64,000 nt of DNA from Pseudomonas tohonis (lineage in GTDB: Bacteria; Pseudomonadota; Gammaproteobacteria; Pseudomonadales; Pseudomonadaceae). Position 1 is the first letter of the stretch, and each line of letters starts with the position of its first letter. Made by a program: the position numbers and the translations under genes. Below are positions 32,026-40,866 of this stretch, piece by piece. Under the pieces are notes generated by a model. It was given only the letters and a program-made list of their open reading frames with translations, ran no database searches and was not told where the DNA came from. The stretch is from positions 3,226,001-3,290,000 of the forward strand of contig NZ_AP023189.1 in the NCBI RefSeq assembly GCF_012767755.2. Direction: 5' to 3'.

Positions 32026-32631
32026 ATGCCCATTCAATTGCTGCCGGAAACCCCGTCGCAAACCGCCGGCCCCTATGTGCACATCGGCCTGGCGCTCGCC
32101 GCTGCCGGCAACCCGGCCCGCGACCTGGAAATCTGGAACGAGATGGCCAGGCCCGGGGCGCCCGGCGAGCACATCCTGCTCATCGGCCATGTCTACGACG
32201 GCAACGGCCACCTGGTGCGCGATTCCTTCCTGGAGTTCTGGCAGGCCGACCACGAGGGGCGCTATGACTGCGCCTTCGACCCGGAGAAGCCGTTCAACGG
32301 CTTCGGCCGTACCGCCACCACCTTCGACGCTGGCGAGTGGACGCTGAAGACCATCAAGCCCGGCGTGGTGCACAACGCCGCCGGGGTGCCCATGGCGCCG
32401 CACATCAACGTCTCGCTGTTCGCCCGGGGCATCAACATCCACCTGCAGACGCGCCTGTACTTCGACGACGAGGCCGAGGCCAACGCCCGCTGCCCGGTGC
32501 TCGCCCTGATCGAGCAGCCGCAGCGCCGGGAAACCCTCGTCGCCCAGCGCTGCGAGGTGGACGGCACGCTCGCTTACCGCTTTGATATCCGCATCCAGGG
32601 GGAAGGGGAAACGGTCTTCTTTGACTTCTAG
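32026..32631 (+). CDS. pcaG: Protocatechuate 3,4-dioxygenase alpha subunit
   Basis: A 201-residue partner of PcaH, related to it in fold but without the complete iron-ligand set. Typical segments are LLPETPSQTAGPYVHIGLAL at the N-terminus, GHVYDGNGHLVRDSFLEFWQ and PHINVSLFARGINIHLQTRL, ending AYRFDIRIQGEGETVFFDF. The alpha-beta pair assembles into the multimeric cytoplasmic enzyme. It follows pcaH with a GAGGAGC ribosome site. The coding end overlaps the likely start of the next gene. Confidence 0.95.
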   Translation: MPIQLLPETPSQTAGPYVHIGLALAAAGNPARDLEIWNEMARPGAPGEHILLIGHVYDGNGHLVRDSFLEFWQADHEGRYDCAFDPEKPFNGFGRTATTFDAGEWTLKTIKPGVVHNAAGVPMAPHINVSLFARGINIHLQTRLYFDDEAEANARCPVLALIEQPQRRETLVAQRCEVDGTLAYRFDIRIQGEGETVFFDF

Positions 32632-33712
32632 AACGCTGCACTCCGATCAGCCCGCCGAAACGGTCCTCGACCGTATCCGGCGGCACTTCAACGCCGTGCT
32701 GGAGGCGCGGGGCTACCGCGCCGACAGCGCACAGCAGGCGGCCATCGAGCACCTCGGCGACTGGCTGGGCAAGCACCTGGCCGCGCGCCGGGGCTGGTTC
32801 CGCCGGCCGGTGGCGGGTGTCTACCTGTGGGGCGGCGTCGGCCGGGGCAAGAGCTTCGTGATGGACGCCTTCTTCGCCGCCGCGCCGGTGCAGGCCAAGC
32901 GCCGCGTGCACTTCCACGCCTTCCTGCAGGAGTTGCAGGTGCGCATGCTCGCCTTCAGCGGCCAGTCCGATCCCCTGGCCCGTGTCGCCCGGGAGATCGC
33001 CCAGCAGACGCGCTTGCTGTGCTTCGACGAATTCCACGTGCACGACATCGGCGACGCCATGCTGCTCGGGCGCCTGCTCAAGGTGCTGGTGGAGGAGGGC
33101 GTGGGGCTGGTCTGCACCTCCAACTACAGCCCCGACAGGCTGTGCCCGAACCCGCTGTACCGTGAGCGCTTCCGCCCGGCCATCCAGCTGATCGAGAAGC
33201 GCTTCGACGTGTTCTCCCTCGACGCCGGCCAGGACTACCGCCAGCACAGCACCGAGCTGGAGGCCTGGGGCGACTACTGCTGGCCCGAACCGGACGATGG
33301 CGGCGCGCTGATCCGCCGCACGCTGGGGCTGGGGGAGGGCGCGGCGCTGCACCAGTTGCTGGAGGTGAACCACCACCCGCTGCGGGTGCATGCACTGGAA
33401 GGCGACCGGGCCTGGCTGGACTTCCACGAGCTGTTCGCCACGCCGCGCTCGGCCAGTGACTACCTGTGGCTGATCGAGCACTTCCCGCACATGGCGGTCA
33501 GTGGCCTGGACCGCCTGGGCGATCACCCGCAGGACGTCAGCCAGCGCTTCCTGAATTTCATCGACATCGCCTACGACCGGGGGCTACACCTGCGGCTGTT
33601 CTCCGCCGTGGCGCTGGAGCAACTGGCCGAGGGCGGCAATGCCGTGGATTTCGCCCGCACCCTGAGCCGCATGAAGCAACTGCGCAGCGTGAAGCTCGAT
33701 ACCGCCCACTAG
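32621..33712 (+). CDS. ZapE/AFG1-like ATPase
   Basis: A protein of about 363 residues of the ZapE/AFG1 AAA-like P-loop family: Walker A VYLWGGVGRGKSFVMDAFF (~68-86), Walker B LLCFDEFHVHDIGDAML (~128-144) and the arginine-finger region VCTSNYSPDRLCPNPLYR (~165). In E. coli ZapE assists Z-ring function; AFG1 helps degrade membrane proteins. The frame has no ATG near its start. A TTG at 32621, overlapping the end of pcaG, is the best guess; a CTG at 32636 is possible. It sits between pcaG and pcaR, an unusual place, and looks like a second copy rather than the housekeeping zapE. Confidence 0.82.
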   Translation: MTSRTLHSDQPAETVLDRIRRHFNAVLEARGYRADSAQQAAIEHLGDWLGKHLAARRGWFRRPVAGVYLWGGVGRGKSFVMDAFFAAAPVQAKRRVHFHAFLQELQVRMLAFSGQSDPLARVAREIAQQTRLLCFDEFHVHDIGDAMLLGRLLKVLVEEGVGLVCTSNYSPDRLCPNPLYRERFRPAIQLIEKRFDVFSLDAGQDYRQHSTELEAWGDYCWPEPDDGGALIRRTLGLGEGAALHQLLEVNHHPLRVHALEGDRAWLDFHELFATPRSASDYLWLIEHFPHMAVSGLDRLGDHPQDVSQRFLNFIDIAYDRGLHLRLFSAVALEQLAEGGNAVDFARTLSRMKQLRSVKLDTAH

Positions 33713-33727
33713 AGAATCCGCCGGGAC

Positions 33728-33765
33728 CACCGTCATCCCCGCAAATGCGGGGACCCACTGGACGG
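33728..33765. repeat. REP-like unit (family A)
   Basis: A single ACCGTCATCCCCGC.AATGCGGGGACCCACTGGACGG unit, oriented as at 30112, placed between the ATPase gene and pcaR. Confidence 0.75.
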
Positions 33766-33791
33766 CCGCCAATTGCGATAACCGCCCACCG

Positions 33792-33806
33792 CTTCGATAA
33801 TCGCCC
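33792..33806. promoter_or_regulatory. PcaR-type operator at pcaR
   Basis: CTTCGATAATCGCCC differs from GTTCGATAATCGCAC at two positions. A weaker TGCGATAACCGCCC lies just upstream (33774-33787). The location, 33 bases before the pcaR start, fits autoregulation. Confidence 0.65.
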
Positions 33807-33839
33807 ATCAGCCCGGTGCGATAGCCAAGGACAACAACA

Positions 33840-34682
33840 ATGAGCGACGAACAACGAGTCCCCCTGCCGCCCCTGGCGCCGCCCATCATCGCCTCGCCGG
33901 CCAAGCGCATCGAAGCCTTCACCGGCGACCCCAACTTCATGACTTCCCTGGCCCGTGGCCTGGCGGTGATCCACGCCTTCCAGGAGCGCAAGCGCCACCT
34001 GACCATCGCCCAGATCAGCCACCGCACCGAGATCCCCCGCGCCGCCGTGCGCCGCTGCCTGCACACGCTGATGAGCCTCGGCTACGTGACCACCGACGGG
34101 CGCACCTATTCGCTGCTGCCCAAGGTGCTCACCCTCGGCCACGCCTACCTGTCCTCGACGCCACTGGCGGTCACCGCGCAACCGATCCTCGACCGCCTCA
34201 GCGAGCAGCTGCACGAGGCCTGTTCCATGGCCACCCTGGAGGGCGACGAGATCCTCTACATCGCGCGCTCGGCCACGCCGCAGCGGCTGATCTCGGTGGA
34301 CCTCAGCGTCGGCAGCCGGCTGCCGGCCTACTGCACGTCGATGGGGCGCATCCTCCTCGCCGCGCTGGATGACGCGGCGCTGGAGGAGTACATCGAGCAC
34401 GCCGACCTGCAGATCAAGACCAGCCGCACCGTGCACACGGCGCAAGGGCTGCGCGCGAGCATCGCGCAGATCCGCACCCAGGGCTGGGTGATCATCGATC
34501 AGGAGCTGGAGGTCGGCCTGCGTTCGGTGGCGGTGCCGCTGAAGGATTCCGCTGGCCAGGTGCTCGCCGCCCTCAACGTCGGCACCCATGCCGGGCGCGT
34601 CACCCGCCAGGAGCTGGAGACGCGCTTCCTGCCGGTGCTGCTGGAAGCGAGCAAGGAGCTCAGCGCACGGCTGTTCCAGTAG
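33840..34682 (+). CDS. pcaR: IclR-family regulator PcaR
   Basis: A 280-residue IclR protein: winged helix-turn-helix at ~40-95 (FMTSLARGLAVIHAFQERKR, LTIAQISHRTEIPRAAVRRC) and the C-terminal effector domain (~110-275, LSVGSRLPAYCTSMGRILLA). PcaR responds to beta-ketoadipate and activates pca genes and pcaK in P. putida. The N-terminal length and position beside pcaK fit PcaR rather than PobR. Sites like its known operator occur at six places in this window. A GC-rich hairpin follows. Confidence 0.92.
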   Translation: MSDEQRVPLPPLAPPIIASPAKRIEAFTGDPNFMTSLARGLAVIHAFQERKRHLTIAQISHRTEIPRAAVRRCLHTLMSLGYVTTDGRTYSLLPKVLTLGHAYLSSTPLAVTAQPILDRLSEQLHEACSMATLEGDEILYIARSATPQRLISVDLSVGSRLPAYCTSMGRILLAALDDAALEEYIEHADLQIKTSRTVHTAQGLRASIAQIRTQGWVIIDQELEVGLRSVAVPLKDSAGQVLAALNVGTHAGRVTRQELETRFLPVLLEASKELSARLFQ

Positions 34683-34684
34683 GC

Positions 34685-34706
34685 GCCGGCCCCCCGTGGG
34701 GCCGGC
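34685..34706 (+). terminator. Hairpin after pcaR
   Basis: GCCGGCCCC and GGGGCCGGC arms with a short loop, starting three bases past the pcaR stop. There is no T-run, so termination may be partial. Confidence 0.6.
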
Positions 34707-35003
34707 ATCCGCCTACCGCTTGCAAAGCGTTCGATAAGCGCACGCAGAGTCGATTATCGAATTGAACTGCCCCAGGCCTCTCCGTAGTGTTTGCCGGGCC
34801 GCACGAGACGCTGCGGTCCCATAAAAACAATGAGAGTCAGCCATGGCCAGCAGCCACCCGCGGTGCTCCCGCGCGCAGCCGTTGCACGCCGCAGGGTTCC
34901 GCTTGCCGGGCACGCTCATTCCTGTCTCATTCGTGCGATACCCCACGGAGGCCGAGATCATCGGCCCGTGCCGCGCGAAGAGGCCTTCACAGGAACTTCC
35001 GAC
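34707..35003. promoter_or_regulatory. pcaK promoter region with PcaR box at 34729-34743
   Basis: GTTCGATAAGCGCAC (34729-34743) matches the PcaR site at 14 of 15 positions, and CGATTATCGAAT follows at 34751-34762. The ~260-base leader to pcaK holds no gene I can support. Confidence 0.75.
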
Positions 35004-36353
35004 ATGACCCGCCCTGCATCGCTACCGGTCGCCGGTACCCTCGACGTCCAATCCTTCATCAACGCCCAGCCGCTTTCCCGCTACCAATGGCGGATCGTGC
35101 TGCTGTGCTTCCTCATCGTCTTCCTCGACGGCCTCGACACCGCCGCCATGGGCTTCATCGCCCCGGCACTGACCCAGGACTGGGGCATCGACCGCGCCAG
35201 CCTCGGCCCGGTGATGAGCGCCGCACTGATCGGCATGGTCTTCGGTGCCCTCGGTTCCGGCCCGCTGGCCGACCGCTTCGGCCGCAAGATCGTGCTGGTG
35301 GTGGCGGTGTTCCTCTTCGGCCTGTTCAGCCTTCTGTCGGCCTTCAGCAGCGACATCGACCAGTTGCTGGTGCTGCGCCTGCTCACCGGCCTCGGCCTGG
35401 GCGCGGCGATGCCCAACGCCACCACGCTGCTGTCCGAGTACACCCCGGAGCGCCTCAAGTCGCTGCTGGTGACCAGCATGTTCTGCGGCTTCAACCTGGG
35501 CATGGCCTCCGGTGGCTTCGTCTCCGCGAAGATGATCCCGGCCTTCGGCTGGCACAGCCTGCTGCTGCTCGGCGGCGTGCTGCCGCTGCTGCTGGCGGTG
35601 GTGTTGCTGCTCTGGCTGCCGGAATCCGCCCGCTACCTGGTGGTGCGCAACCGCGGAGCCGACAGGGTGCGCCAGGTGCTGGCGCCCATCGCCCCGGCTG
35701 AAGTCGCCGTGGCCACCGACTTCAGCGTGCCGGAGCAGAAGACGGTGCAGAGCCGCAACGTGCTCAAGGTGGTCTTCGCCGGCACCTACAGCGCCGGCAC
35801 CCTGCTGCTGTGGCTGACCTATTTCATGGGCCTGGTGATCGTCTACCTGCTCACCAGCTGGCTGCCGACCCTGATGCGCGACAGCGGCGCGAGCATGGAG
35901 CAGGCCGCCTTCATCGGCGCGCTGTTCCAGTTCGGCGGCGTGCTCAGCGCCGTCGGCGTGGGCTGGGCGATGGACAAGTTCAACCCGCACAAGGTCATTG
36001 GCGTCTTCTACCTGCTGGCGGGCGTCTTCGCCTATTTCGTCGGCCAGAGCCTGGGGCAGGTCACCCTGCTGGCGACCCTGGTGCTGCTCGCCGGCATGTG
36101 CATCAACGGCGCGCAATCGGCGATGCCGTCCCTGGCCGCACGCTTCTACCCCACCCAGGGCCGCGCCACGGGTGTGTCCTGGATGCTCGGCATCGGCCGC
36201 TTCGGCGCCATCCTCGGTGCCTGGATCGGCGCCACGCTGCTGGGCCTGGGCTGGAACTTCGAACAGGTGCTGACCGCGCTCGTGGTCCCCGCCGCCATCG
36301 CCACCGCGGCGGTGGTGATCAAGGGGCTGGTGAGCCATGCGGATGCGACCTGA
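35004..36353 (+). CDS. pcaK: 4-Hydroxybenzoate/protocatechuate transporter PcaK (MFS)
   Basis: A 449-residue major-facilitator transporter of the aromatic acid:H+ symporter family with 12 predicted helices. Family marks are FLDGLDTAAMGF in helix 1 (~40), with the two Asp required for transport, and the loop 2-3 motif GPLADRFGRK. The long charged loop between helices 6 and 7 is also present. It imports 4-hydroxybenzoate and protocatechuate across the inner membrane and aids chemotaxis in P. putida. The start at 35004 follows AGGAACTTCC; a longer frame upstream is spurious. The PcaR box in front implies induction by beta-ketoadipate. Confidence 0.9.
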   Translation: MTRPASLPVAGTLDVQSFINAQPLSRYQWRIVLLCFLIVFLDGLDTAAMGFIAPALTQDWGIDRASLGPVMSAALIGMVFGALGSGPLADRFGRKIVLVVAVFLFGLFSLLSAFSSDIDQLLVLRLLTGLGLGAAMPNATTLLSEYTPERLKSLLVTSMFCGFNLGMASGGFVSAKMIPAFGWHSLLLLGGVLPLLLAVVLLLWLPESARYLVVRNRGADRVRQVLAPIAPAEVAVATDFSVPEQKTVQSRNVLKVVFAGTYSAGTLLLWLTYFMGLVIVYLLTSWLPTLMRDSGASMEQAAFIGALFQFGGVLSAVGVGWAMDKFNPHKVIGVFYLLAGVFAYFVGQSLGQVTLLATLVLLAGMCINGAQSAMPSLAARFYPTQGRATGVSWMLGIGRFGAILGAWIGATLLGLGWNFEQVLTALVVPAAIATAAVVIKGLVSHADAT

Positions 36354-36450
36354 ACCTGCGTGACGAGGAGGCGGGTCGTTGCGCTCCGCCTCCGGTTGTC
36401 CAGCCGCCCTGGAGCTCTGCAGCCCGGGCACCCCGTGACTCAGCGCGGGT

Positions 36451-36465
36451 GTCCGATAATCGAAC
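36451..36465. promoter_or_regulatory. PcaR-type box before benR
   Basis: GTCCGATAATCGAAC, 94 bases before the benR start, keeps the CGATAATCG core of the PcaR operator. It implies that PcaR may influence benR, or that benR is repressed while the protocatechuate branch is active. Confidence 0.55.
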
Positions 36466-36558
36466 AGATATTCCGCCGACGAATTGCTTGGTTCGCGAGC
36501 CCGGGGATACCGTGCCGGTCACTGTGGCTCCGTAAATAACAACAAGAGTGCGTTGGAC

Positions 36559-37518
36559 ATGGAAAATTGCCTGCTGAGCGAGCGCAGCATGGTGTTTGAG
36601 CGTGCCGACCCTTATGCGGTGTCGGGTTACGTCAACCAGCATGTCGGCTCCCACGATATCCGCCTGCCCACCCTGGGGCGGCCCGAGGCCAGCCTCAATC
36701 ACCGCAAGTTCGCCAGCCTGGACCTGTGCCGCATCAGCTATGGCGGCAGCGTGCGGGTCACCTCGCCGGCCCTGGAAACCATCTACCACCTGCAGGTGCT
36801 GCTGCGCGGCAACTGCCTGTGGCGGGGGCGTCGCCAGGAGCATTATCTCGCGCCGGGCGATCTGCTGCTGATCAACCCGGACGATCCGGTCGATCTGACC
36901 TATTCCGACGACTGCGAGAAATTCATCCTCAAGATGCCGGTCGCGCTCATCGACGCCGTATGCGACGAGCAGCGCTGGCTGCATCCTGGCGACGGCGTGC
37001 GGTTCCTGCAGAACCGCTACCGGCTGCTGGAGCTGGATGGCTTCATCAACCTGCTGGCCATGGTCTGCCGGGAGGCGGAAAGCAGCGACCCCTTGCAGCG
37101 GGTGCAGGAGCACTACACGCAGATAGTCGCCAGCAAGATGCTCACGCTGATGCGCACCAATGTCAGCCGCGAGCAGCTCGGCACCCAGGCCGCGTCCTTC
37201 GAACGCATCGCCGAGCACATCGAGCGCAACCTCAAGCAGGACATCTCCAGCGAGGAACTGGCCGCCCAGGCGCAGATGAGCCTGCGTTCGCTCTACGCGC
37301 TGTTCGAGCGCCACGCCGGTACCACGCCCAGGAACTACATCCGCCTGAAGAAGCTCGAGCGCATCCATGCCTGCCTCGGCGATCCGGACTGCTGCGTGCG
37401 CAGCATCACCGAGCTGGCGCTGGACTATGGCTTCTTGCACCTGGGGCGCTTTTCCGAGAACTACAAGGCGCAGTTCGGCGAATTGCCGTCGGACACCTTG
37501 AGGCGGCGCGGCTTGTAG
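36559..37518 (+). CDS. benR: AraC/XylS-family benzoate activator BenR
   Basis: A 319-residue regulator related to XylS. The N-terminal ligand domain spans ~1-200 (MVFERADPYAVSGYVNQHVG, then LAPGDLLLINPDDPVDL). Two helix-turn-helix motifs lie at the C-terminus (ISSEELAAQAQMSLRSLYAL and ELALDYGFLHLGRFSENY). It activates benABCD on benzoate binding. It directly precedes benA in the same direction, and two XylS-type half-sites lie before benA. The start at 36559 gives MENCLLSERSMVF; a longer frame has no ribosome site. Confidence 0.92.
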   Translation: MENCLLSERSMVFERADPYAVSGYVNQHVGSHDIRLPTLGRPEASLNHRKFASLDLCRISYGGSVRVTSPALETIYHLQVLLRGNCLWRGRRQEHYLAPGDLLLINPDDPVDLTYSDDCEKFILKMPVALIDAVCDEQRWLHPGDGVRFLQNRYRLLELDGFINLLAMVCREAESSDPLQRVQEHYTQIVASKMLTLMRTNVSREQLGTQAASFERIAEHIERNLKQDISSEELAAQAQMSLRSLYALFERHAGTTPRNYIRLKKLERIHACLGDPDCCVRSITELALDYGFLHLGRFSENYKAQFGELPSDTLRRRGL

Positions 37519-37661
37519 CCCGAGCCCCCGACTCGGGGGCACCCCTCCATCCGCGAGTGTAGGGTGGAGGTCGCTTTTTACCTCCACCCTGACGGTGTCT
37601 CATGTGGCTCCGGGGTGGGGCAGTCCTGCCGCTTGCCTGGCGAATGAATCCGCCCCTGCAA
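37519..37661. repeat. Hairpin and REP-like unit between benR and benA
   Basis: A perfect hairpin at 37561-37590 (AGGGTGGAGGT and ACCTCCACCCT arms, T-rich loop) is followed at 37635-37661 by GCCTGGCGAATGAATCCGCCCCTGCA. The latter is an inverted relative of 51768-51792. Either may terminate benR transcripts. Confidence 0.65.
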
Positions 37662-37724
37662 GAAGCGCGTCCGTGCCCTGGAGCGGGCGTCGCGCGCGGT
37701 ATGTGCAACACCCCGTAACCCCTC

Positions 37725-37760
37725 TGCACAAAACGGATAGCGATCTGCACACAGCGGATA
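37725..37760 (+). promoter_or_regulatory. Tandem BenR/XylS-type half-sites before benA
   Basis: Two direct repeats fit TGCA-N6-GGATA exactly (37725-37739 and 37746-37760) and are spaced 21 bases, the geometry of XylS sites at the Pm promoter. A third, degenerate TGCA-N6-CGTAA lies about 22 bases further up (from 37704). The proximal site should overlap the -35 region; CCTAAC near 37780 is a possible -10. Confidence 0.85.
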
Positions 37761-37823
37761 TTGCCCTCGCTCCCGCATCCCTAACCTGAGCCTGCCTGAA
37801 CAATAACAATGGAGGCCCTGGCC

Positions 37824-39182
37824 ATGTCCCTGGGATTCGATTACCTGCACTCGCTGCTCGAGGAAGACAAGGAGAAGGGCATCTACCGCTGCAAGCGCGA
37901 GATGTTCACCGACCCCCGCCTGTTCGAACTGGAGATGAAACACATCTTCGAGGGCAACTGGATCTACCTGGCCCATGAGAGCCAGCTCCCCAACGTCCAC
38001 GACTACCTGACCCTGACCATGGGGCGCCAGCCGGTCTTCATCGCGCGCAACAAGGAGGGTCGGCTCAACGCATTCCTCAACGCCTGCAGCCATCGCGGTG
38101 CCCAGCTCTGCCGGCACAAGCGCGGCAACCGTTCCAGCTACACCTGCCCCTTCCACGGCTGGACCTTCAACAACAGCGGCAAGCTGCTCAAGGTCAAGGA
38201 CCCCGCCGAGGCAGGCTACCCGGCGAGCTTCAACTGCGAAGGCTCCCATGACCTGACCCCTGTCGCCCGCTTCGAGTCCTACCGCGGCTTCCTCTTCGGC
38301 AGCCTCAACCCGGATGTGGTGCCGCTGGCCGAGCACCTGGGCGAGTCGGCGAAGATCATCGACATGATCGTCGACCAGTCCCCCGGGGGCCTGGAGGTGC
38401 TGCGCGGCTCCAGCAGCTACCTCTACGAAGGCAACTGGAAGCTGACCGCCGAGAACGGTGCCGATGGCTACCACGTGAGCTCCGTGCACTGGAACTACGC
38501 CGCCACCCAGAACCAGCGCAAGCAGCGCGAGGCCGGCGAGGAGATCAGGACCATGAGCGCCGGCAGCTGGGCGAAGAACGGCGGCGGCTTCTACTCCTTC
38601 GAGAATGGCCACCTGCTGCTCTGGACCCGCTGGGCCAACCCCGAGGACCGCCCGCTCTACGAGCGCCGCGACGAGCTGGCCCGGGACTTCGGCCAGGCCC
38701 GCGCCGACTGGATGATCCACAACTCGCGCAACCTCTGCCTGTACCCCAACGTCTACCTGATGGACCAGTTCAGCTCGCAGATCCGCATCGCCCGGCCGAT
38801 CTCCGTCGACCAGACCGAAATCACCATCTACTGCATCGCCCCCAGGGGGGAGAGCGCCGAGGCCCGCGCCAGGCGCATCCGCCAGTACGAGGACTTCTTC
38901 AACGTCAGCGGCATGGCCACGCCCGACGACCTCGAGGAGTTCCGCTCCTGCCAGCTGGGCTACGGCGGCGGCCGTGGCTGGAACGACATGTCCCGGGGCG
39001 CCGCCCATTGGGTGGAAGGTGCCGACGAAGCCGCCCGCGAGATCGGCCTGCACCCGCGGCTCTCCGGTGTGCGGACCGAAGACGAAGGCCTGTTCGTCCT
39101 GCAGCACCTGTACTGGCAGCAGGCCCTGCGCCAGGCCGTCGAGGCCGAGCAGCGGCTGATCCCCGTGGAGGCCGTGCAATGA
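37824..39182 (+). CDS. benA: Benzoate 1,2-dioxygenase large (alpha) subunit
   Basis: A 452-residue Rieske oxygenase that converts benzoate to its cis-1,2-dihydrodiol carboxylate. The Rieske site is [11 protein letters not shown]...TCPFHGW (~90-117) and the iron site [15 protein letters not shown] (~212-226). The start MSLGFDYL at 37824 was preferred to an ATG 15 bases earlier because GGAGG lies eight bases before it. The BenR sites upstream, and benB, benC and benD downstream, make the substrate assignment strong. It is paralogous to AntA at 4396. Confidence 0.95.
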   Translation: MSLGFDYLHSLLEEDKEKGIYRCKREMFTDPRLFELEMKHIFEGNWIYLAHESQLPNVHDYLTLTMGRQPVFIARNKEGRLNAFLNACSHRGAQLCRHKRGNRSSYTCPFHGWTFNNSGKLLKVKDPAEAGYPASFNCEGSHDLTPVARFESYRGFLFGSLNPDVVPLAEHLGESAKIIDMIVDQSPGGLEVLRGSSSYLYEGNWKLTAENGADGYHVSSVHWNYAATQNQRKQREAGEEIRTMSAGSWAKNGGGFYSFENGHLLLWTRWANPEDRPLYERRDELARDFGQARADWMIHNSRNLCLYPNVYLMDQFSSQIRIARPISVDQTEITIYCIAPRGESAEARARRIRQYEDFFNVSGMATPDDLEEFRSCQLGYGGGRGWNDMSRGAAHWVEGADEAAREIGLHPRLSGVRTEDEGLFVLQHLYWQQALRQAVEAEQRLIPVEAVQ

Positions 39183-39667
39183 ACGCTTCCTACGAAACCG
39201 TGCGCGACTTCCTCTACCGCGAGGCCCGCTACCTCGACGACAAGGACTGGGACAACTGGCTGGAACTCTATGCCGCCGATGCCAGTTTCTGGATGCCGTC
39301 TTGGGACGATGACGACGAGCTGACCACGGACCCGCAAAGCGAGATCTCGCTGATCTGGTATGGCAACCGTGGCGGCCTGGAGGACCGTGTGTTCCGCATC
39401 AAGACCGAGCGTTCCAGCGCGACCATGCCGGACACCCGCACCTCCCACAACATCAGCAACGTCGAGATCCTCGAGGTCGCCGATGGCCTCTGCCAGGTGC
39501 GCTTCAACTGGCACACCCTGAGCTTCCGCTACAAGACCGTGGACAGCTATTTCGGCACCAGTTTCTACACGTTGGACGTGCGCGCCGAGCAGCCGGTGAT
39601 CAAGGCGAAGAAAGTCGTTCTGAAGAACGACTACGTCCGCCAGCTCATCGACATCTACCACATTTGA
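39179..39667 (+). CDS. benB: Benzoate 1,2-dioxygenase small (beta) subunit
   Basis: A 162-residue dioxygenase beta subunit (NTF2-like fold), beginning [20 protein letters not shown] and ending [18 protein letters not shown]. It shares [16 protein letters not shown] with AntB's corresponding segment. It stabilises the alpha subunit and has no cofactor. Its start overlaps the benA stop by four bases (ATGA). Confidence 0.94.
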   Translation: MNASYETVRDFLYREARYLDDKDWDNWLELYAADASFWMPSWDDDDELTTDPQSEISLIWYGNRGGLEDRVFRIKTERSSATMPDTRTSHNISNVEILEVADGLCQVRFNWHTLSFRYKTVDSYFGTSFYTLDVRAEQPVIKAKKVVLKNDYVRQLIDIYHI

Positions 39668-39734
39668 TGGCGCGCTCCGGGGTGGTCGTGCCTGTGCCGG
39701 ACGGCCACCGGAGCCGTGCTTCGCGGAGACAGAC

Positions 39735-40748
39735 ATGACTCACCAGATCGCGCTTACCTTCGAAGACGGCGTAACCCGCTTCATCGACGCCAGCCCCGGC
39801 GAAACCGTGGCCGATGCGGCCTATCGCCAGGGCATCAACATCCCACTGGACTGCCGTGACGGCGCCTGCGGCACCTGCAAGTGCCTTGCCGAGGCCGGCC
39901 GCTACGACCTGGGCCAGGACTACATCGAGGACGCCCTCAGCGAGGAGGAAGCCGCCCAGGGGTACGTGCTCACCTGCCAGATGCGCGCGGCAAGCGATTG
40001 CGTCGTGCGGGTGCCGGCGTCCTCCGACCTCTGCAAGACCCAGCAGGCCCGCTTCGAGGCGGCCATCAGCGAGGTGCGCCAGCTCTCCGACAGCACCATC
40101 GCCCTGTCCATCAAGGGCGAGTCACTGGCCAGGCTGGCCTTCCTGCCGGGGCAGTACGTCAACCTCAAGGTGCCGGGCAGCGAGCAGTCCCGCGCCTATT
40201 CCTTCAGCTCGCTGCAGAAGGGCGGCGAGGTCAGCTTCCTGATCCGCAACGTGCCGGGCGGCCTGATGAGCAGCTTCCTCACGGGCCTGGCCAAGGCCGG
40301 CGACCAGCTGACCCTGGCCGGCCCCCTGGGCAGCTTCTACCTGCGCGACATCCGCCGGCCCTTGCTGCTGCTGGCCGGTGGCACCGGGCTCGCCCCCTTC
40401 ACCGCGATGCTGGAGAAGATCGCCGAGCAGGGCAGCGAGCATCCCCTGCACCTGATCTACGGCGTGACCCACGACTTCGACCTGGTGGAACTGGACAAGC
40501 TGGAAGCCTTCGCCGCGCGCATCCCCAACTTCACCTTCAGCGCCTGCGTGGCCAGCCCCGACAGCAGCTACCCGCAGAAGGGCTACGTCACCGAGCACAT
40601 CGCACCCGGGCACCTCAACGAGGGCGACGTGGACATCTACCTCTGCGGCCCGCCGCCGATGGTGGAGGCGGTGAGCCGGTTCATTCGCGAGCAGGGCGTG
40701 CAGCCGGCGAACTTCTACTACGAGAAGTTCGCCGCCAGCGCGGCCTGA
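39735..40748 (+). CDS. benC: Benzoate dioxygenase reductase component
   Basis: A 337-residue NADH reductase supplying BenAB. The ferredoxin domain has CRDGACGTCKCLAEAG (~41-56) and a fourth Cys in VLTCQMR; FAD (RAYSFSSLQKGG) and NAD (LAGGTGLAPFTAM) domains follow, ending YLCGPPPMVEAV. It differs from AntC in having a Cys-Lys-Cys at the cluster. It lies 67 bases after benB with GCGGAGACAGAC before the start. Confidence 0.94.
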   Translation: MTHQIALTFEDGVTRFIDASPGETVADAAYRQGINIPLDCRDGACGTCKCLAEAGRYDLGQDYIEDALSEEEAAQGYVLTCQMRAASDCVVRVPASSDLCKTQQARFEAAISEVRQLSDSTIALSIKGESLARLAFLPGQYVNLKVPGSEQSRAYSFSSLQKGGEVSFLIRNVPGGLMSSFLTGLAKAGDQLTLAGPLGSFYLRDIRRPLLLLAGGTGLAPFTAMLEKIAEQGSEHPLHLIYGVTHDFDLVELDKLEAFAARIPNFTFSACVASPDSSYPQKGYVTEHIAPGHLNEGDVDIYLCGPPPMVEAVSRFIREQGVQPANFYYEKFAASAA

Positions 40749-40866
40749 CGGTACTGCGGACGCAGCTTGGCGCAGAGCGCAGCGAAGCCCGACGCCTGGA
40801 TCGACGGGCCTCGCGCAGCTCGGCCCAACCTACGAATCGCCATTGCCCACTTTGAGGTGTATTGCC

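Noticed and set aside
40755..40840. A promoter or attenuator between benC and benD
   Set aside because: The gap contains a GTAGGTTGGGC-like dispersed repeat with no clear promoter elements or terminator, so it is more simply an inserted repeat.
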